A stretch of 64,000 bases of DNA from assembly GCF_001547895.1 (NCBI RefSeq), contig NZ_AP014627.1:1243501-1307500 (forward strand), written 5' to 3'. This document shows positions 8,623 through 17,145 of the stretch, in pieces. The notes beneath the pieces were generated by a model. The model saw nothing but the letters and a program-made list of their open reading frames with translations, searched no databases and was not told the origin of the DNA. Each line of letters starts with the position of its first letter. The stretch's first letter is position 1. The translations under genes and the position numbers were made by a program. The stretch is from Pseudomonas sp. Os17 (GTDB taxonomy: Bacteria; Pseudomonadota; Gammaproteobacteria; Pseudomonadales; Pseudomonadaceae).

Positions 8623-10359
8623 TCAATTCGCCTGAGAGGCGCGCCAGGCCTGCCCGCTGCTGAACCGCTCCATCAGTTGTTGCTGAAGTTCGGCGGCGCG
8701 CTCGGGGGCGCGCTGGTGCAGCTCTTCCAGGGCCTGATACAGGCGTGACAGAGGTTTCTTGTCGCTGAGCAGGACGCTCAGGTTCAGGGCCTCGATGGCC
8801 TGGGCGTAGCGCTGGTGCTCGATGTGATTGAGCAGCAGGTCCTCTTCCAGGTCGCGACTGCCGGCCTCCAGGCTGTGCAATCGATCCTGCAGGGCCTGGG
8901 CCTGCTGTGCTTCGTCGATGCTCAGGTAGGCGCTGGCGATGTCCTCCAGGTAGAAGGTTTTGTCCATCTCATCGACCTCCGGCAGGCTGTCGCTGTCCAG
9001 CAACGCCAGGGCCTGCTCCAGCAGGGTCCTGGCCTGGGCTGTCTGCCCCAGGTCGTGCAGCAGCTTGGTCTGCTCGCGAATGCACAGCAATTGCTGTTCG
9101 CCTTCCTCCTGCTGATGCAGCCTGTGCAATTCCTCAAGGCTGCTGCGTACCAGCCAGCTGTCCCGACGATGGGCCGGCAGTCGGCTTTGCAGCTGTAGCT
9201 GGGTTCGCAGCGCCTGGATGCGCATGCCGCTCCAGAACTCATGGTCATGCTTGTAACCGTCGATCTGTTGCAGCGCCTTGGCCAGCAGTGCCTCGGCCCA
9301 TTGCGGCTGCGTGGCGTGGTGCTGTTCACAGAGACTGAGCATCAGCCCCGGATGCTGGCTCGGCTCAGTTTCCAGCGTCGGCAGCAGTGCTTCGGCTTCT
9401 GCGGTCTGGCCTTGTGTCGCCATGTGGTTCAGCAGGCTCAGCAGCAGGCTGTAGCGATGCAGGTCGGGGGCCTTCTCCAACAGGCGCAGGGCGTTGTCGA
9501 TGGGCGGCAGGGCCAGGGCCAGGTCCATCAGTTCGCTGTGCGTGGTGGAGTAGAGATCGTCGCTGATGGGGGCCAGCAGGCTGAGGGCAGAGTCCAGTTG
9601 ACCGGCCTTGATCAGGGCGGCGACCGCCTGGGCCTGCTCTTCGGCCGGCAGCGACGCGGCGCGGGTGAGGATCGAGTCGAACTGGCCCAGGGTCGCGCTG
9701 GCCTCGAACAGTTGGCGCAGAATCGACTGGCGATGGCCCTCCTCGGGCCCCTCGAACACCGACCATGCCTGCTCGACGCTGACCAGCGCCGCGTCCTGCA
9801 TCCCGGCCTGATGCTGCAGGCGCGCCAGTGTCAGCAGGTTGCCGATGCTCTGGCGCTCATGGGCGGCCGCTTGGCGCGGGTCGCTCAGTTCGCCGAGCAC
9901 GGCCAGGGCCCGCTCCTGTTCGCCACGGGCCTGGAGGATACGCACTTGCAGCAGCGGCCAGCTGGGCAGGGATTCCCCCCAGTTCTCCAGGAGTTCCAGG
10001 CAGGCTTGGCTATCGTCAGTGTCGAGCAGCGTTTCGATCAGGGTATTGAGTACGTAGTCCCGGGCGTGGGGCGGCAATTGCTGGTACAGCTCCCGGGCCT
10101 GGGCCTTGTGGCCCGCCAGGTAGAGCTCGCTGGCCACCAGCTGCGAGGCCAGTTCCCGGGCTTCGCCGGGCAGTTGCTCTGCCAGTTTCAGCGCCAGCAG
10201 CGGTTCGGCCTTGCTCAGCAGCAGGGTCTGGTTGATCTGGGCGGTGAGGTTGCCGGTCAGCTCCAGGCTCTCGTTGCGATCGGCGGTTTTCTGGCGGGCA
10301 TACAAAATCAGCGCGATGAACAGCAGCACGATGACAAGCAGGGTGACAAAGAGAGTCAT
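8623..10359 (-). CDS. Membrane-anchored helical-repeat (TPR-like) protein, tandem paralogue
   Basis: 578 residues, with an N-terminal hydrophobic helix (TLFVTLLVIVLLFIALILYA) and a cytoplasmic domain of repeated helix pairs. The start at 10359 has AAAGGACG just upstream. It shares architecture and many short blocks with the 574-residue product downstream (RRDSWLVRSSLEEL, TKLLHDLGQT, and a DKTFYLED..SAYLSIDEA segment near the C-terminus), so the two arose by tandem duplication. They are probably one transcription unit, with a 105-base gap holding the G11 tract. No enzymatic motif is visible. Role unknown; a scaffold at the membrane is inference from the fold. Confidence 0.75.
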   Translation of the reverse strand: MTLFVTLLVIVLLFIALILYARQKTADRNESLELTGNLTAQINQTLLLSKAEPLLALKLAEQLPGEARELASQLVASELYLAGHKAQARELYQQLPPHARDYVLNTLIETLLDTDDSQACLELLENWGESLPSWPLLQVRILQARGEQERALAVLGELSDPRQAAAHERQSIGNLLTLARLQHQAGMQDAALVSVEQAWSVFEGPEEGHRQSILRQLFEASATLGQFDSILTRAASLPAEEQAQAVAALIKAGQLDSALSLLAPISDDLYSTTHSELMDLALALPPIDNALRLLEKAPDLHRYSLLLSLLNHMATQGQTAEAEALLPTLETEPSQHPGLMLSLCEQHHATQPQWAEALLAKALQQIDGYKHDHEFWSGMRIQALRTQLQLQSRLPAHRRDSWLVRSSLEELHRLHQQEEGEQQLLCIREQTKLLHDLGQTAQARTLLEQALALLDSDSLPEVDEMDKTFYLEDIASAYLSIDEAQQAQALQDRLHSLEAGSRDLEEDLLLNHIEHQRYAQAIEALNLSVLLSDKKPLSRLYQALEELHQRAPERAAELQQQLMERFSSGQAWRASQAN

Positions 10360-10522
10360 GGACGTCCTTTTCTATTGAACTGCGGCGTTGGCGCGGTGCG
10401 CGCCGGCCGATTCGCGCGGGGGTTATAAAACCCTGGTGGCAGGCTGGCAACCGACTTTACCGAGGCAATGCATTTCAGCGGATTTCAGCGCAAGGGCTTC
10501 CGGCCGGTCAGCGGTCGGGCAG

Positions 10523-10556
10523 GGCGGCAGGTTTCGGGTTAGACTTGCCGCCTTTT
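10523..10556 (+). terminator. Hairpin plus T-tract in the yaeQ leader
   Basis: GGCGGCA (10523-10529) and TGCCGCC (10546-10552) can pair, followed by TTTT. It lies in the divergent gap between the 578-residue gene and yaeQ, 22 bases before the yaeQ ATG. It could be an attenuator for yaeQ, or a chance dyad within the promoter. Confidence 0.35.
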
Positions 10557-10578
10557 CGCACACTCAAGAAGCCCGCAC

Positions 10579-11121
10579 ATGGCCCAGCCGTCCACCACCT
10601 ACAAATTCGAACTGAACCTGACCGACCTCGACCGCGGGGTCTACGAAAGCGTCAAGCAGACCATCGCCCGTCACCCTTCGGAAACCGAGGAACGCATGAC
10701 CGTGCGCCTGCTGGCCTACGCCTTCTGGTACAACGAGCAGCTGTCGTTTGGTCGTGGTCTGTCGGAAGTGGATGAGCCGGCCCTGTGGGAAAAGAGCCTG
10801 GACGACCGCGTGCTGCACTGGATCGAAGTCGGCCAGCCGGACGCCGATCGCCTGACCTGGTGCTCGCGCCGTACCGAGCGCACCAGCCTGCTGGCCTACG
10901 GCAGCCTGCGGGTCTGGCAGACCCGGGTGGTGGACGCGGTGAAGAACCTGAAGAACCTCAACATCGCCGGCGTGCCCCAGGAGGTCCTTGAGACCCTGGC
11001 CAAGGACATGCCGCGGGTCATCAAGTGGGACGTGATGATCAGCGAAGGCACGATCTTCGTCACCGACGATCGCGGCCAGCATGAAGTCCAGCTGGAATGG
11101 CTGCTGGGCGAGCGCGGCTGA
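10579..11121 (+). CDS. yaeQ: YaeQ family protein
   Basis: 180 residues, the usual YaeQ length. Recognisable features are the N-terminal YKFELNLTDLDRGVYES segment, HPSETEERMTVRLLAYAFWY, and the C-terminal IFVTDDRGQHEVQLEWL. YaeQ structures are described as a variant of the PD-(D/E)XK nuclease fold, but a biochemical activity is not established and enzymatic competence should not be assumed. It lies upstream of recJ on the same strand with a 57-base gap, so co-transcription is likely. No strong ribosome-binding site precedes the ATG at 10579; the start is chosen from family conservation. Confidence 0.9.
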   Translation: MAQPSTTYKFELNLTDLDRGVYESVKQTIARHPSETEERMTVRLLAYAFWYNEQLSFGRGLSEVDEPALWEKSLDDRVLHWIEVGQPDADRLTWCSRRTERTSLLAYGSLRVWQTRVVDAVKNLKNLNIAGVPQEVLETLAKDMPRVIKWDVMISEGTIFVTDDRGQHEVQLEWLLGERG

Positions 11122-11178
11122 TTGCCCGCGCCGCTCCTGAACGACCCACCGTCCCCCAAGAGAAGTTGCTGTTAGCCC

Positions 11179-12888
11179 ATGCGTATCGAACCCCGTGAGT
11201 TGCCCGCCGTCCTGCCCTTTCTCGGCGACCTGCCGCCACTGCTGACCCGCCTCTACGCCGCCCGTGGCGTGCAGTCGGTGGAGGAGCTGGACAAGAGCCT
11301 GGCGCGGCTGATCCCGTATCAGCAGCTCAAGGGTATCGATGCCGCGGTGGATTTGCTGGTGACCGCCCTGGACCAGCGCCAGCGCATCCTTATCGTCGGC
11401 GACTTCGATGCCGACGGCGCCACCGCCAGCACCGTGGGCCTGCTGGGCCTGCGCCTGCTGGGCGCAGCCCATGTCGATTACCTGGTGCCCAACCGCTTCG
11501 AATACGGCTACGGCCTGACCCCGGAAATCGTCGCCGTGGCCCTGCAGCGCGAGCCGCAGTTGCTGATTACCGTGGACAACGGCATCTCCAGCGTCGAAGG
11601 CGTGGCCGCAGCCAAGGCCGCAGGCTTGCAAGTGCTGGTCACCGACCACCACTTGCCCGGCCATGAACTACCGGCGGCGGATGCCATCGTCAACCCCAAC
11701 CAGCCGGGCTGCGAATTCCCCAGCAAGGCCCTGGCCGGGGTCGGGGTGATCTTCTATGTGCTGATGGCCCTGCGCGCGCGCCTGCGCAGCCTGGGACGCT
11801 ATGAAACCCGGCCGCAGCCGAACATCGGCGAGCTGCTGGACCTGGTGGCCCTGGGCAGCGTGGCGGACGTGGTGCCCCTGGACGCCAACAACCGCATCCT
11901 GGTGCACCAGGGCCTGGAGCGGATTCGCGCCGGTCGCGCCCGGCCGGGGCTCAAGGCGATTCTTGAAGTGGCCAAGCGCGATCATTCGCGCATCACCTCC
12001 ACCGACCTGGGCTTTATCCTCGGCCCGCGGCTCAACGCCGCCGGGCGCCTGGACGACATGAGCCTGGGCATCGAGTGCCTGCTCAGCGACGACGTCTCGG
12101 CGGCCCGGGCCATGGCCGCCCAGCTCGACGAGCTGAACCAGGACCGCAAATCCATCGAGCAGGGCATGCAGCGCGAGGCCCTGGCCCAGCTCAAGGAACT
12201 GCCGGTGGAGTCCATGCCGTTCGGCCTGTGCCTGTTCGATGCCGACTGGCACCAGGGGGTGATCGGGATTCTCGCCTCGCGCCTGAAAGAGCGTTACCAC
12301 CGCCCGACCATCGCCTTTGCCGATGCCGGCGACGGCATGCTCAAGGGCTCGGCGCGTTCGGTGCCGGGCTTTCATATCCGCGATGCCCTGGATGCCGTGG
12401 CCGCGCGCCATCCGCAACTGATCAGCAAGTTCGGCGGCCACGCCATGGCCGCCGGGCTGTCGCTGCCGGAGCAGAACTTCCCGGCCTTTGCCGAGGCCTT
12501 CGACGCAGAAGTGCGGCGCCAGCTGCGCGAAGAAGACCTCACCGGGCGCCTGCTGTCGGACGGCACCCTGGCGGTGGAAGAGTTCCACCTGGAACTGGCC
12601 CGCGCCCTGCGCCATGCCGGGCCCTGGGGCCAGCACTTCCCCGAGCCGATGTTCCATGGGGTGTTCGAACTGGTGGAGCAACGCATCGTCGGCGAGCGTC
12701 ACCTGAAAGTGGTGCTGCGCAGCGAATGCGGCTCGCTGAAGCTGGACGGCATCGCCTTCGGCATCGACCGCGAAGTCTGGCCCAACCCGACCATCCGCTG
12801 GGTGGAACTGGCCTACAAGCTCGACCTCAACGAGTTCCGGGGCCAGGAAACCGTGCAGTTGATGATTGCCCATATCGAACCGCGTTAA
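11179..12888 (+). CDS. recJ: Single-stranded-DNA-specific 5'-3' exonuclease RecJ
   Basis: 569 residues, typical for RecJ. The DHH-family catalytic motifs are intact: DFDADG at 75-80 and the DHH triad at 156-158 (VTDHHLPG), followed by motifs around LLDLVALGSVADVVPL and the DHHA1 region with GGHAMAAGLSL. RecJ degrades single-stranded DNA 5' to 3' using Mn2+ or Mg2+ and acts in RecFOR recombination, mismatch repair and base-excision repair. The gene follows yaeQ. In E. coli recJ directly precedes prfB-lysS; here ~26 kb separates them, with the Wsp and amine-catabolism blocks in between. Confidence 0.97.
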   Translation: MRIEPRELPAVLPFLGDLPPLLTRLYAARGVQSVEELDKSLARLIPYQQLKGIDAAVDLLVTALDQRQRILIVGDFDADGATASTVGLLGLRLLGAAHVDYLVPNRFEYGYGLTPEIVAVALQREPQLLITVDNGISSVEGVAAAKAAGLQVLVTDHHLPGHELPAADAIVNPNQPGCEFPSKALAGVGVIFYVLMALRARLRSLGRYETRPQPNIGELLDLVALGSVADVVPLDANNRILVHQGLERIRAGRARPGLKAILEVAKRDHSRITSTDLGFILGPRLNAAGRLDDMSLGIECLLSDDVSAARAMAAQLDELNQDRKSIEQGMQREALAQLKELPVESMPFGLCLFDADWHQGVIGILASRLKERYHRPTIAFADAGDGMLKGSARSVPGFHIRDALDAVAARHPQLISKFGGHAMAAGLSLPEQNFPAFAEAFDAEVRRQLREEDLTGRLLSDGTLAVEEFHLELARALRHAGPWGQHFPEPMFHGVFELVEQRIVGERHLKVVLRSECGSLKLDGIAFGIDREVWPNPTIRWVELAYKLDLNEFRGQETVQLMIAHIEPR

Positions 12889-13108
12889 GGGCGACGAGGG
12901 TGGTTTCGCCAGACTTTTGGAAAGCGGGATGGCGGTATGTCTCTTTCTTTTGTAAGGGGTTTCCGAGACACTCCCGGGCGCTTGTGGCGATCTACTCAGC
13001 TGACTAGTTTCGGTTCATCACTGCCTATCAGTGATCGGGAATAGCAGCCCGGGTCGAACGCAAGCGATGCCATCAGCACTGCCATGCAGATTTGCAGTGT
13101 GTTGTTAT
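12889..13108. other. Long leader/intergenic region before the DUF6124 gene
   Basis: Together with the structured element that follows, this makes 353 bases without a convincing gene. Visible items are a 7-bp perfect inverted repeat ATCACTG/CAGTGAT (13017-13023 and 13029-13035) and a 6-bp pair CACTGC/GCAGTG (13077-13082 and 13094-13099). I see no clear sigma70 promoter and no recJ terminator with a U-tract. The dyads could be regulator sites or part of a longer structured leader RNA. Confidence 0.5.
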
Positions 13109-13181
13109 GGCGGCTGTGCGTGGGGGCGCTTTCGGGCGCACCGGTTCCTCGACCCGGTCTGCTAGCCCGCGTACAGCCGCC
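13109..13181 (+). ncRNA. Candidate structured RNA in the leader of the DUF6124 gene
   Basis: GGCGGCTGTGCG (13109-13120) pairs with CGTACAGCCGCC (13170-13181) over 12 positions with one G-U. The next TGGG/CCCG positions continue the helix weakly. Inside are two further hairpins: GCGC-TTTCGG-GCGC (about 13127-13140) and ACCGG-TTCCTCGA-CCCGGT (13140-13158). Together they resemble a three-way junction. The element ends about 60 bases before the DUF6124 start codon. I recall similar sequences before DUF3077/DUF6124 genes in other pseudomonads, but I cannot name an Rfam family. Transcription is inferred, not shown. Confidence 0.55.
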
Positions 13182-13241
13182 ACCCTGTTTAAACGTCTAG
13201 CAGCGTTAGGTGTGGAGGCTTCATCGTCGAGGAGCTACACC

Positions 13242-13625
13242 ATGAAAAAGATCCTCCCCGATCCGCCGGTTCTCCATCCTTCTTCCCGTCGTAATCCAGA
13301 CCACGATCTGGCCAATGAAGCTGTGCGCCATGCCCTGGCCAACACTTGCGTAAATGGCTCGTTGATCGCGACTCTGCAACCCACCGTGGCCGGCCCTGCA
13401 GGGCCTGATAACCCCTTCGCTGTGCGCCCCGGCATCAGTGCCGAAGAAGCATTGATTCATGTGTCCATGCTGCTCAAGGCCGCCGAGGAGGTGTCCGATG
13501 AAATCACCGAGCACGCCAGCGGCGTGGAGCGCGGCCTGATCTGGTCGCTGGTGCATTCCGTGGAAATGGCCCGTGGCGTGGTGGATGCCTTGCTCGATGG
13601 CAATCGCCGCGCCCCATTTAGCTGA
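13242..13625 (+). CDS. DUF6124 (formerly DUF3077) family protein
   Basis: 127 residues. The MKKILPDPP start and the central PGISAEEALIHVSMLLKAA segment are the hallmark of this Pseudomonas-restricted family. The start at 13242 has GAGGAG 8 bases upstream. The C-terminal half is two amphipathic helices (RGLIWSLVHSVEMARGVVDALL). There is no signal peptide or known catalytic motif. Function is unknown; members are usually small cytoplasmic proteins that occur in several copies per genome. It stands alone between recJ and the flavin oxidoreductase, preceded by the structured leader described at 13109-13181 and followed by a strong hairpin. Confidence 0.85.
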   Translation: MKKILPDPPVLHPSSRRNPDHDLANEAVRHALANTCVNGSLIATLQPTVAGPAGPDNPFAVRPGISAEEALIHVSMLLKAAEEVSDEITEHASGVERGLIWSLVHSVEMARGVVDALLDGNRRAPFS

Positions 13626-13632
13626 CATTGGC

Positions 13633-13673
13633 CTGGCCGCTGCCGCTGGCAGCGGCCAGTGCAACAGGTTTTT
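13633..13673 (+). terminator. Probable terminator of the DUF6124 gene
   Basis: A perfect 12-bp stem CTGGCCGCTGCC / GGCAGCGGCCAG (13633-13644, 13648-13659) with a 3-base loop starts 8 bases past the stop codon. A T6 run comes 9 bases later, so it is not a textbook terminator but is well placed. Confidence 0.55.
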
Positions 13674-13858
13674 TGCCCGGTGCCGTGTCAGGAACCCAGC
13701 CGACGGCAGTGTTGTCGACTAGTCTCTAAGCACTGTCTGATTGGCCTTGTGACCTTTTGTCATTCTTCTACCCGCGGGGGCGGGCGCTTCACTTCGCAGT
13801 CACTCGTCGACCGTTCAAACAGAACCCTGGAGCCTGACCATTGATCGAGAGGTGCCCC

Positions 13859-14965
13859 ATGAGTCTGCTGCTTGAACCCTATACCTTGCGTCAACTGACC
13901 CTTCTCAACCGCATCGCCGTGTCGCCCATGTGCCAGTACTCGTCGGTGGACGGGCTGGCCAACGACTGGCATCTGGTGCACCTGGGCAGCCGTGCCGTCG
14001 GCGGCGCCGGGCTGATCTTCACCGAAGCCACGGCGGTCACCGCCGAGGGCCGGATCACCGCCCAGGACCTGGGCCTGTGGAACGATGCGCAGATCGAACC
14101 CTTGCAGCGCATCACCCGTTTCATCACCGCCCAGGGCGCCGTGGCCGGCATCCAGCTGGCCCATGCCGGGCGCAAGGCCAGTACTCATCGGCCCTGGCTC
14201 GGCAAGTCCGGCAGCGTCAAGCCCGAGGATGGCGGCTGGGTGCCGGTGGGGCCCTCGCGGATTGCCTTCGACCCACAGCACACGCCGCCCACCCAACTGG
14301 ACGAAGGGCAGATCGGCGAGATCATCCAGGCCTTCGTCGCGGCCGCCAAGCGGGCCCTGGTGGCCGGCTTCAAGGTGGTGGAAGTGCATGCCGCCCATGG
14401 CTATTTGCTGCACCAGTTCCTCTCGCCCCTGAGCAATCAGCGTCAGGACCAGTACGGCGGCTCGTTTGAAAATCGCATTCGCCTGGTGTTGCAAGTGACC
14501 GAGGCGGTACGAAAAGTCTGGCCCGAGGAGTTGCCGCTGTTTGTGCGGGTGTCGGCCACCGATTGGGTGGAGGACGGCTGGAACCCCGACGAAACCGTGG
14601 AGCTGGCGCGGCGTCTCAAGGACCTGGGGGTGGACTTGATCGATGTGTCGTCCGGCGGCACCGCGGCCAATGCCGAGATACCCACCGGGCCGGGCTATCA
14701 GACGCGCTTTGCCGAGCGGGTGCGCAAGGAGTCGGGGATCGCCACCGGCACCGTGGGCTTGATCACCGAACCGGCCCAGGCCGAGCACATTCTGCGCACC
14801 TGCCAGGCGGACATCATCTTCCTCGCCCGGGAGCTGTTGCGCGACCCGTACTGGCCGCTGCATGCCGATGACGACCTGGGCGGGCGCAAGGCGATCTGGC
14901 CGGCGCAGTACCAGCGGGCCACTCACAGGGACCAGCCGATTCATGAGTCGGACTTGCGCGATTAA
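13859..14965 (+). CDS. NADH:flavin oxidoreductase, Old Yellow Enzyme family (XenA/YqjM-like)
   Basis: 368 residues forming a TIM-barrel FMN oxidoreductase. Diagnostic segments are SPMCQYSS with the YqjM-class cysteine near residue 25, GAGLIFTEATAV, the substrate/FMN motif QLAHAGRKAS, the catalytic VHAAHGYLLHQFLSP, NQRQDQYGGSFENR, and the C-terminal IIFLARELLRDPYWP. This class reduces activated alkenes (enones, nitro compounds, xenobiotics) with NAD(P)H. The natural substrate is not evident. GAGAGG precedes the ATG at 13859; a TTG further upstream is less likely. A strong terminator follows. Confidence 0.9.
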   Translation: MSLLLEPYTLRQLTLLNRIAVSPMCQYSSVDGLANDWHLVHLGSRAVGGAGLIFTEATAVTAEGRITAQDLGLWNDAQIEPLQRITRFITAQGAVAGIQLAHAGRKASTHRPWLGKSGSVKPEDGGWVPVGPSRIAFDPQHTPPTQLDEGQIGEIIQAFVAAAKRALVAGFKVVEVHAAHGYLLHQFLSPLSNQRQDQYGGSFENRIRLVLQVTEAVRKVWPEELPLFVRVSATDWVEDGWNPDETVELARRLKDLGVDLIDVSSGGTAANAEIPTGPGYQTRFAERVRKESGIATGTVGLITEPAQAEHILRTCQADIIFLARELLRDPYWPLHADDDLGGRKAIWPAQYQRATHRDQPIHESDLRD

Positions 14966-14979
14966 GGTTGTGCCGATGT

Positions 14980-15011
14980 AAAAAAACCGGCCCGTGTGGG
15001 CCGGTTTTTTT
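14980..15011 (+). terminator. Rho-independent terminator (bidirectional)
   Basis: AAAAAACCGGCCC-GTGT-GGGCCGGTTTTTTT: an 8-bp GC stem flanked by A-run and T-run, 15 bases after the oxidoreductase stop codon. Confidence 0.92.
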
Positions 15012-15030
15012 GTGCCTGGCTGCTGGCCGC

Positions 15031-15300
15031 CTTCGCGGGCAAGCCCGCTCCTACGGAGGCGGTGCGGTCTGTAGGAGCCGGCCTGCCGGCGAAGAGGCCC
15101 TTGAGGCAGGCGCTGTATGCACCGACGCCTTCGCGGGCAAGCCCGCTCCTACGGGGGCGGTGCGGTCTGTAGGAGCCGGCTTGCCGGCGAAGAGGCCCCT
15201 GAGGCAGGCGCTGTATGCACCGACGCCTTCGCTGGCAAGCCCGCTCCTACGGAGGCGGTGCGGTCTGTAGGAGCCGGCTTGCCGGCGAAGAGGCCCCTAG
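15031..15300. repeat. Three 98-bp tandem units, each with an inverted REP pair
   Basis: The unit starts CTTCGCGGGCAAGCCCGCTC at 15031, again at 15129 and, with one base change (CTGGC), at 15227. Each unit carries GGGCAAGCCCGCTCCTAC and, in opposite orientation, GTAGGAGCCGGCTTGCCGGC. This is the structure of paired Pseudomonas REP sequences (BIME-like) amplified in tandem. The copies differ by only a few bases, so the amplification is recent. It separates the oxidoreductase terminator from the end of opgD. Confidence 0.9.
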
Positions 15301-15324
15301 GGCGTGCCGGGGGCTGTCAGCCGA

Positions 15325-16944
15325 TCAGGGGTATTTGCGCTTGTCCGGCGCCGGCGGGAAGTACTGGTACAGCCAGGTTTCGCTCAGGGTGCGGTCGTGG
15401 GTGCGGATGAACAGCCGCAGTTCCACCGGATCGACGCTGTCGTTGGTGGGGTACCAGTCGAAGAGGATGCGGTAGCCCTTGATCTCGTCCAGCACCAGGA
15501 TGCTGAAATCCTTGACCTCGCCGTGGGAGGCGGTGACCACCGGTTCGATGCCGGTGCCGGCAGGCAGGCGATCGAGGCCGCCACCGGTGAAGTCCACGGC
15601 AAAGCGTCGGGCCCAGACTGGCGGGTAATGCTCGCCCGGGGCCCAGCCCTCGACGAAGCCGCCCATGCCCGAGCGGGTGGCGTGCACTCGCGCCAACGGC
15701 GTGCCCACCGGCGGCAGGGCGCTCCAGTAGAGCTTGTAGCCGTAGTTCAGGGAGTCGCCGGCGGCCACGGGTTGCTTCGGGGTCCAGAAGGCCACGATGT
15801 TGTCCATGGTCTCGCCGGTGGTGGGGATCTCCAGCAGGTCGATGCTGCCTTCGCCCCAGGCGGTGGTGGGCTCGACCCACAGGCTCGGCCGGCGGCTGTA
15901 CCAGTCCACGGTGTCCTGGTAGCTGGCGAATTCATGGTCGGTCTGCACCAGGCCGAAGCCTTTCGGGTCCTTGTCGGCGAAGGCGTTGAATTGCAGGGTC
16001 GCCGGGTTGTTCAGCGGGCGGCAGATCCACTCGCCATTGCCGCGCCACATGGCCAGGCGGTCGGAGTCGTGGATCTGCGGGTGGATGGTGTCGCACATGC
16101 GCCGTTCATGGGTGCCGCAACTGAACATGCTGGTCATGGGGGCGATGCCCAACTGCTCGATGGCGGTGCGGGCGTTGATGTGGGCGTCGATCGCCATCAC
16201 CACGCGCTCGGCCTGGCAGTCGATGTCGAAGCGGTAGGCACCGGTGGCGCTTGGCGAATCCAGCAGGGCGTAGACCACGAAACGGGTGCTGTCCTTGTCC
16301 GGAGTCTCGAACCAGAACTGGGTGAAGTCGGGGAATTCCTCGCGGCGCTTGGCGTAGGTGTCGATGGCCAGGCCCCGGGCCGACAGGCCGTACTGGCCGG
16401 TGGCGTCCACCGCACGGAAATAGCTGGCGCCGAGGAAGGACACCACGTCATGCCTGTCCAGCTCCGGGGCCTTGAACAGCTTGAACCCGGCAAAGCCCAG
16501 GTCGCCCTTGAGCTGGGCGGTGTCGACGCTGGTGTTCTGGTAGTTGAACAGCGACGGGCGGAAGTGCACCTCCCGGGCCAGGCGGGTCTTGGGGTCGACG
16601 CTGTGCATGCGCACCGGTTGCTTGAAGCCCATGCCCACATGGAAGAACTGCACATCCAGCTGGCCGTTCAACTCATTCCACAGCGAATGCCGGCTGTCGT
16701 ACTGGATGGCGTTGAAGTGCTGCGGCGTCATCTGCGCCAGGGTTGGCGGCAGCACTTGCTTGGTGTCTACATACGGGTTGCCGGCCAACTGCTTGGCCTG
16801 GGCCTTGAGGCGCTCGAAATCGAAGGCCTGGGCGTCGCCGTCAGCGGCGCCGGCCCAGGCTCGTGCGGCCAGCAGCCCGCTGGCCGAGAGGCCGGTGTAG
16901 GCCGCCAGGGCCATGGAAGCTTTGAGGAGGTGCCTGCGGTGCAT
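15325..16944 (-). CDS. opgD: Glucans biosynthesis protein D (OpgD/MdoD)
   Basis: 539 residues, close to the E. coli OpgD length of ~550. The N-terminus [18 protein letters not shown] has a twin arginine and a hydrophobic stretch, consistent with Tat export to the periplasm, as known for OpgD. Family segments include [42 protein letters not shown]-like [10 protein letters not shown], and the C-terminal Ig-like end. OpgD controls backbone structure of osmoregulated periplasmic glucans. No opgGH neighbours are seen. The upstream gap (16945-17145) separates it from the divergent GNAT gene and should hold both promoters. Confidence 0.93.
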   Translation of the reverse strand: MHRRHLLKASMALAAYTGLSASGLLAARAWAGAADGDAQAFDFERLKAQAKQLAGNPYVDTKQVLPPTLAQMTPQHFNAIQYDSRHSLWNELNGQLDVQFFHVGMGFKQPVRMHSVDPKTRLAREVHFRPSLFNYQNTSVDTAQLKGDLGFAGFKLFKAPELDRHDVVSFLGASYFRAVDATGQYGLSARGLAIDTYAKRREEFPDFTQFWFETPDKDSTRFVVYALLDSPSATGAYRFDIDCQAERVVMAIDAHINARTAIEQLGIAPMTSMFSCGTHERRMCDTIHPQIHDSDRLAMWRGNGEWICRPLNNPATLQFNAFADKDPKGFGLVQTDHEFASYQDTVDWYSRRPSLWVEPTTAWGEGSIDLLEIPTTGETMDNIVAFWTPKQPVAAGDSLNYGYKLYWSALPPVGTPLARVHATRSGMGGFVEGWAPGEHYPPVWARRFAVDFTGGGLDRLPAGTGIEPVVTASHGEVKDFSILVLDEIKGYRILFDWYPTNDSVDPVELRLFIRTHDRTLSETWLYQYFPPAPDKRKYP

Positions 16945-17145
16945 AGATGAACCTTGTGGGGGGCTGGGATCGTCAGCCGCTCCTGGCTGACTGGGGGGAT
17001 CGCAAGGTGAGGTCCGGCCATGCCATTGGCCAGACGCAGCGGACGATAAATAGAGGGGCGGTAGAATAAACGGTTCGCCCCAGGCAGAAAAATGCTTAGC
17101 TTGTGTCCATTGGTAACCACTTGAATCGCCTCAGGAACCGGCCTC

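Noticed and set aside
15031..15300. CRISPR-like array
   Set aside because: The whole 98-base unit, spacers included, is repeated, and each unit contains opposed REP palindromes; no cas genes near.
15304..16950. 548-codon plus-strand frame across opgD
   Set aside because: Fully antisense to a well-recognised opgD; composition is Gly/Val/Arg-rich without domain features.
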